From Bacillota bacterium (GTDB lineage: Bacteria; Bacillota; Clostridia; Christensenellales; CAG-138), in assembly GCA_023435025.1 (NCBI GenBank), contig JAEYSE010000123.1:1-48282 (forward strand): a DNA stretch of 48,282 nucleotides, read 5' to 3'. Below the pieces are notes generated by a model. The model was given only the letters and a program-made list of their open reading frames with translations. It made no database searches and was not told where the DNA came from. The translations under genes were made by a program, and so were the position numbers. Numbering within the stretch: the stretch's first letter is position 1; each line of letters starts with the position of its first letter. Below are positions 16,598 to 24,701 of this stretch, piece after piece.

Positions 16598-18232
16598 ATG
16601 CAGAAGAAGATCGTAATCGTTGGCGGCGTTGCGGGCGGAGCGTCAACAGCTGCGCGTCTGCGCCGGCTGGACGAGGCTGCGGAAATCGTCCTCTTTGAAA
16701 AAGACAGTTATATTTCGTTTGCCAACTGCGGCCTGCCCTACCATATCGGCGGAGTGATTGCCGAGCGTGAAGGGCTGATTTTGCAGTCCCCCGAAGCGAT
16801 GCGCGTGCGTTTTCGCATAGATGTTCGCACGCACAGCCGCGTCATAGCTGTGGATACTGCGCGCAACATTGTCCGCGTGAACAGCGTGGACCGCGGCGAA
16901 TATGAGGAAAGCTACGACTCTTTGGTGCTTTGCCCCGGGGCCGAACCCGTAGCGCTATTCCCGCAGGGAATGGAGCGGATATTTACGCTCCGCAACATTG
17001 ACGACACCGATCGGATTAATCAGTTCGTAGCAAAGCAGGACATAAAGTCTGCCGCAGTGCTTGGCGGCGGCTTTATCGGCATTGAAATGGCCGAGAACCT
17101 GCGCATGCGCGGCGTTTCGGTACGGCTGATCGAGGCCATGGACCATGTCCTCCCGCCGTTTGACGCCGATATGGCGGCAATCGTGCACAAGGAACTCCGG
17201 TCCAACAACGTGGAGCTCGTACTGGGCAAAAAGGTTACCGCGCTCGAAGCAGCGGAAAACGGCGTGCGCATCACGCTCGAAGACGGTGCGTGCTTTGAAA
17301 CGGACCTGGTGGTGAGCGCCGTGGGCGTACGCCCGGCGACAGAGTTCCTCAAGGGCTCGGGTATAACGCTTGGCCCCAGGGGACATATCATCACCGATTC
17401 GTATATGCGCACCAACATCAAGAATGTATATGCGGCGGGTGACGCAGCCCTGATTACCGATTTTGTAACTGGGCAAGCCGCGGCAATTCCGCTTGCTGGC
17501 CCCGCCAACAGGCAGGCGCGTACCGTGGCCGACAGTATCGTAGGCTTGGACCATCCCTACAAAGGCGCACAGGGCTCGGCCATCGTAAAAGTGTTTGGGC
17601 TGACTGCTGCGGTGACGGGCGCAAATGAAAGCGCGCTCAAGCGGGCGGGCATCCCTTACAAAAAGATATATACGCATCCCTTTTCTCATGCGACCTATTA
17701 TCCGGGCGCGGTGCAGATGGATTGCAAGCTTCTGTTCCATGCCGACGGCCGGATTTTAGGCTGCCAGATGATAGGCGCCGATGGCGTGGACAAACGGCTG
17801 GACGTGGTTGCGACAGCAATTCGCTTGAAGGCGCATGTTACCGATCTTTGCGATCTTGAGCTTGCCTATGCGCCGCCCTATTCATCTGCCAAAGACCCCG
17901 TCAACATGCTGGGTTATGTGGCCCAGAACGTATTGGAGGGCATATCCTCCATGGCGGATTATGAGGATGCTGAAACCTACGATCCCGCTACCACCACATT
18001 GCTTGACGTGCGCACGCCCCGGGAATTTGAGCGCGGGCATCTGCCCGGTGCCATCAATATACCGGTTGACGCGCTGCGGGACAGGCTTGGGGAACTGGAT
18101 CCCAATAAAGAAGTGCTTGAATACTGCCAGGTAGGCGTGCGCGCCCATACCGCGCAGCGCATACTCAGCCAGAACGGGTTCAAGGTCAGAAATGTAACCG
18201 GCGGTTACAAAACGTATTCCACAAAGGAGTAA
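16598..18232 (+). CDS. CoA-disulfide reductase/NADH oxidase-like flavoprotein fused to rhodanese domain
   Basis: The 544-residue fusion has an N-terminal FAD/NAD(P)-dependent reductase (about 1-450) with GGVAGGASTAARLRR, the single redox cysteine C44 in SFANCGLPYH, a second nucleotide motif GGGFIGIEMAE, FAD motif YAAGDAA and a dimerisation domain. It is followed by a rhodanese-like domain (about 460-544) with active-site cysteine near 510 in YCQVGVRAH. This architecture is known for CoA-disulfide reductase-rhodanese proteins that reduce CoA disulfide/persulfide or polysulfide with NAD(P)H. ATG 16598 follows AAAAGGAG by 7 bases; the ATG at 16574 has no site. It stands in a tight operon with a sugar isomerase-like gene only 2 bases downstream. 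Confidence 0.88.
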   Translation: MQKKIVIVGGVAGGASTAARLRRLDEAAEIVLFEKDSYISFANCGLPYHIGGVIAEREGLILQSPEAMRVRFRIDVRTHSRVIAVDTARNIVRVNSVDRGEYEESYDSLVLCPGAEPVALFPQGMERIFTLRNIDDTDRINQFVAKQDIKSAAVLGGGFIGIEMAENLRMRGVSVRLIEAMDHVLPPFDADMAAIVHKELRSNNVELVLGKKVTALEAAENGVRITLEDGACFETDLVVSAVGVRPATEFLKGSGITLGPRGHIITDSYMRTNIKNVYAAGDAALITDFVTGQAAAIPLAGPANRQARTVADSIVGLDHPYKGAQGSAIVKVFGLTAAVTGANESALKRAGIPYKKIYTHPFSHATYYPGAVQMDCKLLFHADGRILGCQMIGADGVDKRLDVVATAIRLKAHVTDLCDLELAYAPPYSSAKDPVNMLGYVAQNVLEGISSMADYEDAETYDPATTTLLDVRTPREFERGHLPGAINIPVDALRDRLGELDPNKEVLEYCQVGVRAHTAQRILSQNGFKVRNVTGGYKTYSTKE

Positions 18233-18234
18233 AT

Positions 18235-19224
18235 ATGAAAAATCCAATCAGCGTTGGCGTTTGGGATTATGGAATGGGTACCGATCGCTACGTGGGCGAC
18301 GGCTATAAGGAAAGGCTTGCCTTTCTTGACCGCGTAAAGCGTATCAGTGCTCTAAAGGGCGTTTCTGGTATTGAAATCACTTATCCCAATGATGTGAATG
18401 AGAAGACATGGGCACAGGTGCAACCTGTATTACAGGAGCGCGGGCTTGTGATTGCGGCCATGGGCGTGGAGCTCGTGTGCGATAAGGAATGGAAGGACGG
18501 CTCGCTGTCCTCAGCCAATGAGGCGCAGCGTCAAAAGGCCATCAGTCTCGTCAAGAGCGCAATGGATTTTGCCCGGAGCATCGGGGTTTCCGTTGTGAGC
18601 CTTTGGATGGCGCAGGATGGGTTTGATTATGTATTCCAGAACGATTATGCGGCAGCCTATGCGCGCATGGTCGAAGGGCTGCGCATCTGCGCCCAGCATG
18701 ATCCGTCCATTAAGCTTGGCATTGAGTATAAAACCAGCGAACCCAAAATGAGCTGCATGATGAAGAACGCAGGCATGGCGCTTGCCGCCGCACAGGCGAC
18801 AGGCTGCGCAAACGTCGGCGTGACTTTGGATGTGGGACATGCCTTTAACGCTGGAGAAAATCCGGCTGAGTCGGCTGCAATCCTGATACACGAAAACCGC
18901 CTGTTCCACCTGCATCTCAACGACAACTACCGCATTGCGGATGACGACATGCCGGTAGGTTCGGTGCATTGGCCGCAATATTTTGAGCTGTTCTATTGGC
19001 TGGATAGGCTTGGTTACGACGGATGGTTCTCGTTGGATCTTTATCCGTACCGGGATTGCCCCGATGCCGCCTGCCGTGCAAGCATTGCGTTTATTGAAGG
19101 GGCATGCAAGTTCGTAACAGAGCGCCTGCCCGAAGCATTCGCCGGGGACATCAACAGGACCCCGGGAAGCATACTCGAAGAACTGATGTCGCGTTTCTTC
19201 GCGGCGGAAGGAGGACGCGCATGA
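18235..19224 (+). CDS. Sugar phosphate isomerase/epimerase-like TIM-barrel protein
   Basis: The 329-residue protein belongs to the xylose-isomerase-like/AP endonuclease 2 barrel group. Candidate metal-binding positions are visible in LGIEYKTSEP, VTLDVGHAFNAG, LFHLHLNDN and GWFSLDLYPYR. Members interconvert aldoses/ketoses or epimerise sugars and inositol derivatives, using a divalent metal. ATG 18235 follows AAAGGAG directly after the reductase stop. Its end overlaps the next dehydrogenase by an ATGA junction. With kinase and dehydrogenases it points to polyol or sugar breakdown, but the substrate is unknown. Confidence 0.8.
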   Translation: MKNPISVGVWDYGMGTDRYVGDGYKERLAFLDRVKRISALKGVSGIEITYPNDVNEKTWAQVQPVLQERGLVIAAMGVELVCDKEWKDGSLSSANEAQRQKAISLVKSAMDFARSIGVSVVSLWMAQDGFDYVFQNDYAAAYARMVEGLRICAQHDPSIKLGIEYKTSEPKMSCMMKNAGMALAAAQATGCANVGVTLDVGHAFNAGENPAESAAILIHENRLFHLHLNDNYRIADDDMPVGSVHWPQYFELFYWLDRLGYDGWFSLDLYPYRDCPDAACRASIAFIEGACKFVTERLPEAFAGDINRTPGSILEELMSRFFAAEGGRA

Positions 19225-20279
19225 AAGCTGCCGTTTGGCATGGATATAAGGATGTTCGCATAGAAGAACTGCCGATACCGGAGGTATCCGCAGGCCATGT
19301 GCGCATCAAGGTCGCTTACGCGGGCATTTGCGGGACCGACCGCCACGAGTACGTGGGCCCCAACTTCATTCCCGTTGCAAAGCCCCACCGTCTGACCGGC
19401 CGTACCGCGCCCTTAACCCTGGGCCATGAATTTACCGGCGTCATTGATGCGGTAGGCGAAAGCGTGACGGGATGGAAGCCAGGTGACCGCGTCACCGCAA
19501 ACGGGACGCTTTGCTGCAAAACGTGCGCCATGTGCCGCTCTGGCCGTTACAACGTGTGCGAAAAGCTGGGCTTCTTGGGCGTTGGCATTGATGGCGCTTT
19601 TGCGGACTATGTGGTGGTGGATGCGGACCGTCTTTTCCGCGTACCTGATTCCGTGACGCTTCGGCAGGGCGCTCTGGCAGAACCTTTGGCTTGCGGCATC
19701 CACGCAACGCGCCTACTTGGCGATATCACTGGCAGTTCCGTCGTGGTTGTGGGCCCTGGGATCATTGGCCTTGCTTGCATGCTGGCCGCGAAATTTGCCG
19801 GTGCAGGCAAAATTCTGGTGGCCGGCGTTGGCAAAGACCGCAAGGAACTGGTGGAAAGCTACGGATGCGTCTACCACGACGTGCTCGACGGCGATCTCGT
19901 ACCCGTCATACAGGAATGGAACGGCGGCCTTGCGGATGTTGTGTACGAATGCGTTGGAAGCCAGCGCACGCTGGACAGCGCCATTTCAGCGCTGCGACCC
20001 GGTGCAAAACTGATGGTGATGGGCGTCTTTGAAAAGAAGCCTGTGTTCGATATGAATACCTTCCAGGAAGGTGAGCGGACGCTGTATACCTCCCAGGCTC
20101 ATGTGGATGAGATTGGCGTTGCTCTTTCCTACCTGGAACAGGGGCTCATCAATACCGATGAACTCATCACCCGTGAAGTGACGTTGGATACCCTGATTCA
20201 GGACGGCTTTGAGGAGCTGATCGTGAACGGGCCCAAACATATTAAGGTCATGATCCGCATTGGCGGTGGAAAGGAGTAA
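19221..20279 (+). CDS. Zinc-dependent dehydrogenase resembling (R,R)-2,3-butanediol dehydrogenase
   Basis: The 352-residue medium-chain dehydrogenase has MKAAVWHGYKDVRIEE at the N terminus and GICGTDRHEYVGPNFIPV followed by LTLGHEFTG, the pattern of bacterial butanediol dehydrogenases. Catalytic zinc ligands are C37, H69 and E70; structural cysteines lie in CCKTCAMCRSGRYNVC; the NAD-binding motif is GPGIIGLACMLAA. It would oxidise 2,3-butanediol to acetoin, or a related diol. Acetoin is the substrate of the AcoABC/E3 complex 15 kb upstream, which makes the pairing attractive (inference). ATG 19221 overlaps the previous stop and has GGAAGGAGG ahead. Confidence 0.83.
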   Translation: MKAAVWHGYKDVRIEELPIPEVSAGHVRIKVAYAGICGTDRHEYVGPNFIPVAKPHRLTGRTAPLTLGHEFTGVIDAVGESVTGWKPGDRVTANGTLCCKTCAMCRSGRYNVCEKLGFLGVGIDGAFADYVVVDADRLFRVPDSVTLRQGALAEPLACGIHATRLLGDITGSSVVVVGPGIIGLACMLAAKFAGAGKILVAGVGKDRKELVESYGCVYHDVLDGDLVPVIQEWNGGLADVVYECVGSQRTLDSAISALRPGAKLMVMGVFEKKPVFDMNTFQEGERTLYTSQAHVDEIGVALSYLEQGLINTDELITREVTLDTLIQDGFEELIVNGPKHIKVMIRIGGGKE

Positions 20280-20283
20280 CATC

Positions 20284-21471
20284 ATGGATACCAAGCATGC
20301 AAAGTTTGCAACGAAGGCCGTACACGCCGGGCAGCTTCCCGATCCTGAAACTGGTGCGCTCATAGCGCCCATGTTCATGACCAGCACCTATGTGTGGACG
20401 CCTGAAAAAATGGACCGTTACCTCGCCGGCGACAAGGAAGGCATTTACACATACGCCCGCTCCCGCAACCCGACGCAGAACGATCTGCAGGATAAAATAG
20501 CCGAGCTCGAAGGCGCCGAAGCGGCGCTCGCCACAGCTTCGGGTATGGCGGCAATTTCCCTTGCGGTCATGCAATGTGCGCATCCGGGTGACCATGTGAT
20601 CGCCTACAGGACGATATATGGCGGCACCTACGGCCTGTTCACCAAGATATTTGAGGAGTTCCATATTGAAGTAACATTCGTTGAGGATCTCCTGCCCGCT
20701 ACGCTCAACGCGGCGAAGCGCCCCAACACCAAGGTCGTCTATGCCGAAACAATCGCGAACCCCACCATGGTTGTGCTCGATCTCAAGGCGCTTGCGGACT
20801 GGGCAAAGGCGAATGGCGTCATCTCCATTGTGGACAGCACATTCACCTCCCCCTACATGGTGCAGCCGCTATCCTACGGCATTGACGTGGTGGTGCATAG
20901 CTCCACCAAATATATCAATGGACACGGCGATATCATTGGCGGCATTATCTGCGGCAAGTTCGCGTTTGTGGACGCCATCCGCAGCTCCATGTACCAGGAG
21001 CTTGGGCCGGTGCCCAGCCCCTTCTCCTGCTGGCTCCAACTTCGCGGCCTGAAGACGCTGCACCTGCGCATGCGCGCCCACTGTGAGAACGCGATGAAAT
21101 TTGCACAGTGGCTGCAGACACAGAAGGAAGTGAAGAATGTCGTCTATCCGGGCCTTGAAAGCCATCCGCAGCACGAGCTTGCCAAGGCGCAGTTCGGCGG
21201 CGTGTACGGCGGCATGCTCTCCTTTGAGGTGGAAGGCGGTATTCCTGGCGCGCAGGCGTTTATTAAGAAGCTGCACATGGCAAAGTACTGCGTCAGCCTG
21301 GGGGATCTCGACACGCTAGTTCAGCACCCGGCCACGATGACGCACGGCAAGATCGCCCGCGAAGAGCGTGAGCGCATGGGCATTGCAGACGGCATGATCC
21401 GCGTCTCGGTAGGCATAGAGGATATCGACGACATTATCGGAGATTTCGCGCAGGCTTTAGCGCAGCGCTAA
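20284..21471 (+). CDS. PLP-dependent methionine gamma-lyase/cystathionine gamma-synthase family enzyme
   Basis: The 395-residue type I-fold PLP enzyme has the Schiff-base lysine K209 in SSTKYINGHGD, phosphate/cofactor residues Y56-R59 in YTYARSRNPT, Y112 in IYGGTYGLF stacking on PLP, and D184. The STKY-NGHGD-IGG pattern is closest to methionine gamma-lyase, which turns methionine into 2-oxobutyrate, methanethiol and ammonia; cystathionine lyase/synthase activity cannot be excluded. The start is ATG 20284 after AAAGGAG. It ends the importer/catabolic operon before a hairpin, and the 2-oxoacid:ferredoxin oxidoreductase that could use 2-oxobutyrate starts 83 bases later. Confidence 0.85.
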   Translation: MDTKHAKFATKAVHAGQLPDPETGALIAPMFMTSTYVWTPEKMDRYLAGDKEGIYTYARSRNPTQNDLQDKIAELEGAEAALATASGMAAISLAVMQCAHPGDHVIAYRTIYGGTYGLFTKIFEEFHIEVTFVEDLLPATLNAAKRPNTKVVYAETIANPTMVVLDLKALADWAKANGVISIVDSTFTSPYMVQPLSYGIDVVVHSSTKYINGHGDIIGGIICGKFAFVDAIRSSMYQELGPVPSPFSCWLQLRGLKTLHLRMRAHCENAMKFAQWLQTQKEVKNVVYPGLESHPQHELAKAQFGGVYGGMLSFEVEGGIPGAQAFIKKLHMAKYCVSLGDLDTLVQHPATMTHGKIAREERERMGIADGMIRVSVGIEDIDDIIGDFAQALAQR

Positions 21472-21484
21472 ATGACAATTGCGT

Positions 21485-21508
21485 GGGCCCGGTGCAGACA
21501 CCGGGCCC
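21485..21508 (+). terminator. GC-rich hairpin between lyase and oxidoreductase genes
   Basis: A perfect 10-bp stem, GGGCCCGGTG (21485-21494) with CACCGGGCCC (21499-21508) around a CAGA loop. The following bases are TATTAGC, not a U-tract, so this is at most a weak terminator or an mRNA-stabilising hairpin. Confidence 0.5.
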
Positions 21509-21554
21509 TATTAGCAGCACCCGTTTTTAAGCGGGTGTGAGAAAAGGAGGCAAT

Positions 21555-22121
21555 ATGCTAGAAATTCGCTGGCACGGCAGGGGTGGGCAGGGCGCTAAGA
21601 CCGCGGCGCTGCTGCTTGCTGACGTTGCTTTTCACACAGGTAAGTATGTGCAGGGCTTTCCGGAATATGGACCCGAGCGCATGGGCGCGCCGATTACGGC
21701 ATACAACCGCATCGACAGCGCGCCAATCCGTATTCACAGCAACATCTATGCACCGGATTACGTGGCGGTGGTAGACGAAACGCTCTTAGAAGCGGTGGAT
21801 GTCACACTTGGCCTCAAGCCTGAGGGCGCAATCGTCATCAACTCCGCAAAGCCTGCGGAGGAATTGCGTCCCTTGCTCAAGGGATATACGGGCAAGGTAT
21901 ATACGGTGGATGCGCGCACGATATCCGTTGCGGCGCTTGGCAAATATTTTCCCAATACGCCGATGCTTGCCGCCGTTGTCAAGGTATCGGGCTTAATGGA
22001 TGAAGAAGAGTTCCTTCATGATATGGAGGCTTCCTTTACCCACAAGTTCGCAAGCAAGCCCGAAGTCATTCAGGGCAACATGCAGGCGCTGCGGCTGGCG
22101 CTCAGGGAGGTACGCGAATGA
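21555..22121 (+). CDS. porC: Pyruvate/2-oxoacid:ferredoxin oxidoreductase, gamma subunit
   Basis: The 188-residue subunit (POR catalytic gamma domain) opens with EIRWHGRGGQGAKTAA, the family signature, and contains GFPEYGPERMGAPITAY. With alpha, beta and delta it forms the enzyme that oxidatively decarboxylates 2-oxoacids to acyl-CoA, CO2 and reduced ferredoxin in anaerobes. ATG 21555 follows AAAGGAGG. Gene order gamma-delta-alpha-beta is that of four-subunit POR and VOR enzymes, so pyruvate, 2-oxobutyrate and branched-chain oxoacids are all possible substrates. Confidence 0.92.
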   Translation: MLEIRWHGRGGQGAKTAALLLADVAFHTGKYVQGFPEYGPERMGAPITAYNRIDSAPIRIHSNIYAPDYVAVVDETLLEAVDVTLGLKPEGAIVINSAKPAEELRPLLKGYTGKVYTVDARTISVAALGKYFPNTPMLAAVVKVSGLMDEEEFLHDMEASFTHKFASKPEVIQGNMQALRLALREVRE

Positions 22122-22423
22122 GCAAAAAAATAACCGACACCATCAACGAGGCCATCTCCTGGCAGGCTGTCACGCTTGGCGGCGGCATAACGGGCGGCGG
22201 CACTTCGGCCGAGTTCAATACCGGCGAATGGCGTGTAGATATGCCGGTGTATATTGTGGAAAAATGCAAGCAATGCCTGCTGTGCACGCCGGTATGTCCT
22301 GACAGCTCCATTCCCGTTGTAGATGGGAAACGGGGCGAATTTGATCTCTTGCACTGCAAGGGCTGCGGCATTTGCGCAAAGGTCTGCCCGTTCAAAGCGA
22401 TCGAAATGGAGAGGGGGGAATAA
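22118..22423 (+). CDS. porD: Pyruvate/2-oxoacid:ferredoxin oxidoreductase, delta (ferredoxin) subunit
   Basis: The 101-residue protein carries two 4Fe-4S clusters through CKQCLLCTPVCP and CKGCGICAKVCP. The N-terminal region with a conserved TGEWRVDMPVYI element is typical of PorD. It passes electrons from the thiamine site to soluble ferredoxin. Its ATG overlaps the gamma stop (ATGA), and the alpha subunit begins one base after its stop, so translation is coupled through the complex. Confidence 0.94.
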   Translation: MSKKITDTINEAISWQAVTLGGGITGGGTSAEFNTGEWRVDMPVYIVEKCKQCLLCTPVCPDSSIPVVDGKRGEFDLLHCKGCGICAKVCPFKAIEMERGE

Positions 22424-22424
22424 C

Positions 22425-23603
22425 ATGCCTAGAGACAGACTTTCCGGCAACGAAGCGGTTGCGCAGGCGCTGCGCCAGGTCAACCCGGACGTAATGGCGG
22501 CGTTCCCTATTACGCCCTCTACAGAGATCCCGCAGTATTTTTCCGGATTTGTAGCCAACCATGAGGTGGATACCGTTTTTGTTCCCGTAGAAAGCGAGCA
22601 CTCCGCCATGAGTGCGTGCATCGGCTCGGAAGCCGCGGGCGCGCGTACGGTCACGGCAACCTCCTCGGCAGGCCTCGCCCTGATGTGGGAGGAATTGTAT
22701 GTTGCCGCATCCGACCGGCTGCCCATTGTACTCGCACTTGTGAACCGTGCTCTGACGGGGCCGATTAACATCAACTGTGATCATTCGGATAGCATGGGCG
22801 CACGGGATTCAGGCTGGATACAGATTTACAGCGAGAATAACCAGGAAGCGTACGATAACATGATCCAGTCGTTCCGTATCGGGGAACATGACGACGTGCG
22901 GCTGCCTGTTATGGTATGCCAGGACGGTTTTATTACCTCCCATGCGGTGGAGAATATGGAGCTATTAGAGGATGCGGCAGTAAAGGCGTTTACGGGCAAT
23001 TACGCGCCTGCGGATTCTTTATTGAACCCCGAAAACCCGCTGTCCCTCGGGCCTTATGCAACGTCTGCTTACTATCTGGAGTATAAGCGCAGCCAGGCAG
23101 AGGCCACGCGCCGCGCAAAAGATGTAATTCTGGATGTGGCAGCCGAGTTCGAGGAGATTTCGGGCAGGAAGTACGGACTGTTTGAAGCCTACCGGATGGA
23201 GGATGCCGAGTACGCGATGGTTGTCATTGGATCAGCCGCCGGTACCGGCAAAGAGGCAGTTGACGAACTCCGTAACAGGGGCATAAAAGCCGGCCTATTA
23301 AAGATACGCGTGTTCCGGCCCTTCCCGGCGGAAGAGATTGCGGCTGCCTTAAAGGGCTGCAAGGCCATAGCTGTGATGGACCGCGCGGAAAGCTTCAGCG
23401 GCAACGGAGGTCCTTTAGCCGCAGAGGTTCGCGGGGCGCTCTACCATGCGGGCGTGCTGATTGACGTGTTCCCGTATGTATATGGCTTGGGCGGACGCGA
23501 TGTGCGCGTGGAGGACCTTTTGTCGGTCTTTGAAGCGCTGCCGCAGCAGGACGCCAAACCCTACCGGTATCTTTCGGTGCGCTCGGAAGGAGGAGAAGGA
23601 TGA
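22425..23603 (+). CDS. porA: Pyruvate/2-oxoacid:ferredoxin oxidoreductase, alpha subunit
   Basis: The 392-residue subunit has the POR N-terminal domain beginning SGNEAVAQALRQVNPDVMAA, with FPITPSTEIPQYF containing the threonine/proline loop at the substrate site, and ESEHSAMSACIGSEAAGART. The C-terminal domain II includes VMDRAESFSGNGGPL. The start is ATG 22425, behind GAGGGGGG; a longer upstream frame would overlap the delta gene and is not used by relatives. It overlaps the beta gene by 4 bases. Confidence 0.94.
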   Translation: MPRDRLSGNEAVAQALRQVNPDVMAAFPITPSTEIPQYFSGFVANHEVDTVFVPVESEHSAMSACIGSEAAGARTVTATSSAGLALMWEELYVAASDRLPIVLALVNRALTGPININCDHSDSMGARDSGWIQIYSENNQEAYDNMIQSFRIGEHDDVRLPVMVCQDGFITSHAVENMELLEDAAVKAFTGNYAPADSLLNPENPLSLGPYATSAYYLEYKRSQAEATRRAKDVILDVAAEFEEISGRKYGLFEAYRMEDAEYAMVVIGSAAGTGKEAVDELRNRGIKAGLLKIRVFRPFPAEEIAAALKGCKAIAVMDRAESFSGNGGPLAAEVRGALYHAGVLIDVFPYVYGLGGRDVRVEDLLSVFEALPQQDAKPYRYLSVRSEGGEG

Positions 23604-24529
23604 CCTATAATTTTAAAGAGATTATGTCCAAAGGGGAGCGTTTGGCGCCCGGACATCGCATGTGCGCCGGCTGCGGCGGTACCATCGCCGTAAGGAATGT
23701 GCTGCGTGGGCTCCGCGAAGAGGACAAGGCTGTTGTTTGCAGCGCCACAAGCTGCCTGGAAGTATCCACATTCCTGTATCCTTACACCGCATGGAAGGAT
23801 TCTTTTATTCATAACGCATTCGAGAACGCCGCGGCTACGCTCAGCGGTGTCGAGGCTGCCTATGTTGCGGCGAAAAAGCGCGGTAAGCTGGATCAGACAT
23901 ATAAGTTTATTGCGTTCGGCGGTGACGGCGGCACCTATGACATCGGGCTGCAGTCCTTATCGGGTGCTATGGAGCGCGGGCATGACATGGTGTATGTCTG
24001 CTATGACAACGGCGCATATATGAACACCGGCATCCAGCGTTCTTCTGCTACGCCCATGTTCGCGGATACCACCACAACCCCAGTAGGCGAGCAATCGCTG
24101 GGCAAACCCCAGTATCGCAAAGACCTCACGGGGATCATGGCTATGCATAATATTCCCTACGTCGCCCAAACAACGTTTATCAAAAATCTTGGCGACCTGC
24201 ATAAAAAAGCGGAGCGAGCCATTTATACCGAGGGCCCTGCGTTCCTTAACATCATGGCGCCCTGCCCGCGCGGATGGCGATACCCGACCGAGGATCTCAT
24301 GGAGATCTGCCGTCTGGCTGTGGAAACCTGCTACTGGCCGATGTTTGAAGTTATTGAAGGGGAATGGAAACTCAATTACGAGCCCAAGGTAAAGCTCCCC
24401 ATCGTGGACTTCTTGCGCCCGCAGGGACGGTTCCGTCATTTGTTCCAAAAAGGGAACGAGTGGGCGCTTGAAGCATTCCAGAAGGAAGTGGACAAACGTT
24501 GGGAACAGCTGCTTAATCGCTGCAAATAA
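23600..24529 (+). CDS. porB: Pyruvate/2-oxoacid:ferredoxin oxidoreductase, beta (thiamine diphosphate) subunit
   Basis: The 309-residue thiamine-binding subunit has the cluster cysteines in HRMCAGCGG and further cysteines in SATSCLEV, and the thiamine/Mg motif GDGGTYDIGLQSLSGA followed by YDNGAYMNTG. The MNTGIQRSSATP stretch is the pyruvate/VOR type rather than the 2-oxoglutarate type. Its ATG overlaps the alpha stop. It ends the four-gene enzyme; a promoter-like region and acetolactate synthase follow. Confidence 0.94.
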   Translation: MTYNFKEIMSKGERLAPGHRMCAGCGGTIAVRNVLRGLREEDKAVVCSATSCLEVSTFLYPYTAWKDSFIHNAFENAAATLSGVEAAYVAAKKRGKLDQTYKFIAFGGDGGTYDIGLQSLSGAMERGHDMVYVCYDNGAYMNTGIQRSSATPMFADTTTTPVGEQSLGKPQYRKDLTGIMAMHNIPYVAQTTFIKNLGDLHKKAERAIYTEGPAFLNIMAPCPRGWRYPTEDLMEICRLAVETCYWPMFEVIEGEWKLNYEPKVKLPIVDFLRPQGRFRHLFQKGNEWALEAFQKEVDKRWEQLLNRCK

Positions 24530-24559
24530 GTTGAACGATTTTATTCAATAAAACTCAGT

Positions 24560-24623
24560 ATGCAAACCTTTATATTGACAGTAGCCGGAATTCCGGCTAC
24601 TGTATTGTATAAACATGCAAACC
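24560..24623 (+). promoter_or_regulatory. Promoter region with long palindrome before acetolactate synthase
   Basis: TTGACA (24575-24580) and a weak TACTGT -10 (24598-24603) are 17 bases apart. The spacer is filled by a perfect 26-bp palindrome at 24578-24603 centred on GGAATTCC, and the pair is flanked by direct repeats ATGCAAACC at 24560-24568 and 24615-24623, 55 bases apart. The palindrome may be an operator; alternatively it folds as a hairpin that ends the upstream operon. No T-box or leader peptide is recognised. Confidence 0.45.
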
Positions 24624-24701
24624 GACGTATATATCGGTAATACAGAATCCGAAAGGATCGGGAGACGGGGCAAATATCTGTCTGCCCGGGGAAGGATGGC
24701 C

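Noticed and set aside
24530..24701. T-box or leader peptide before acetolactate synthase
   Set aside because: The region is short, has no T-box sequence and no run of branched-chain codons.
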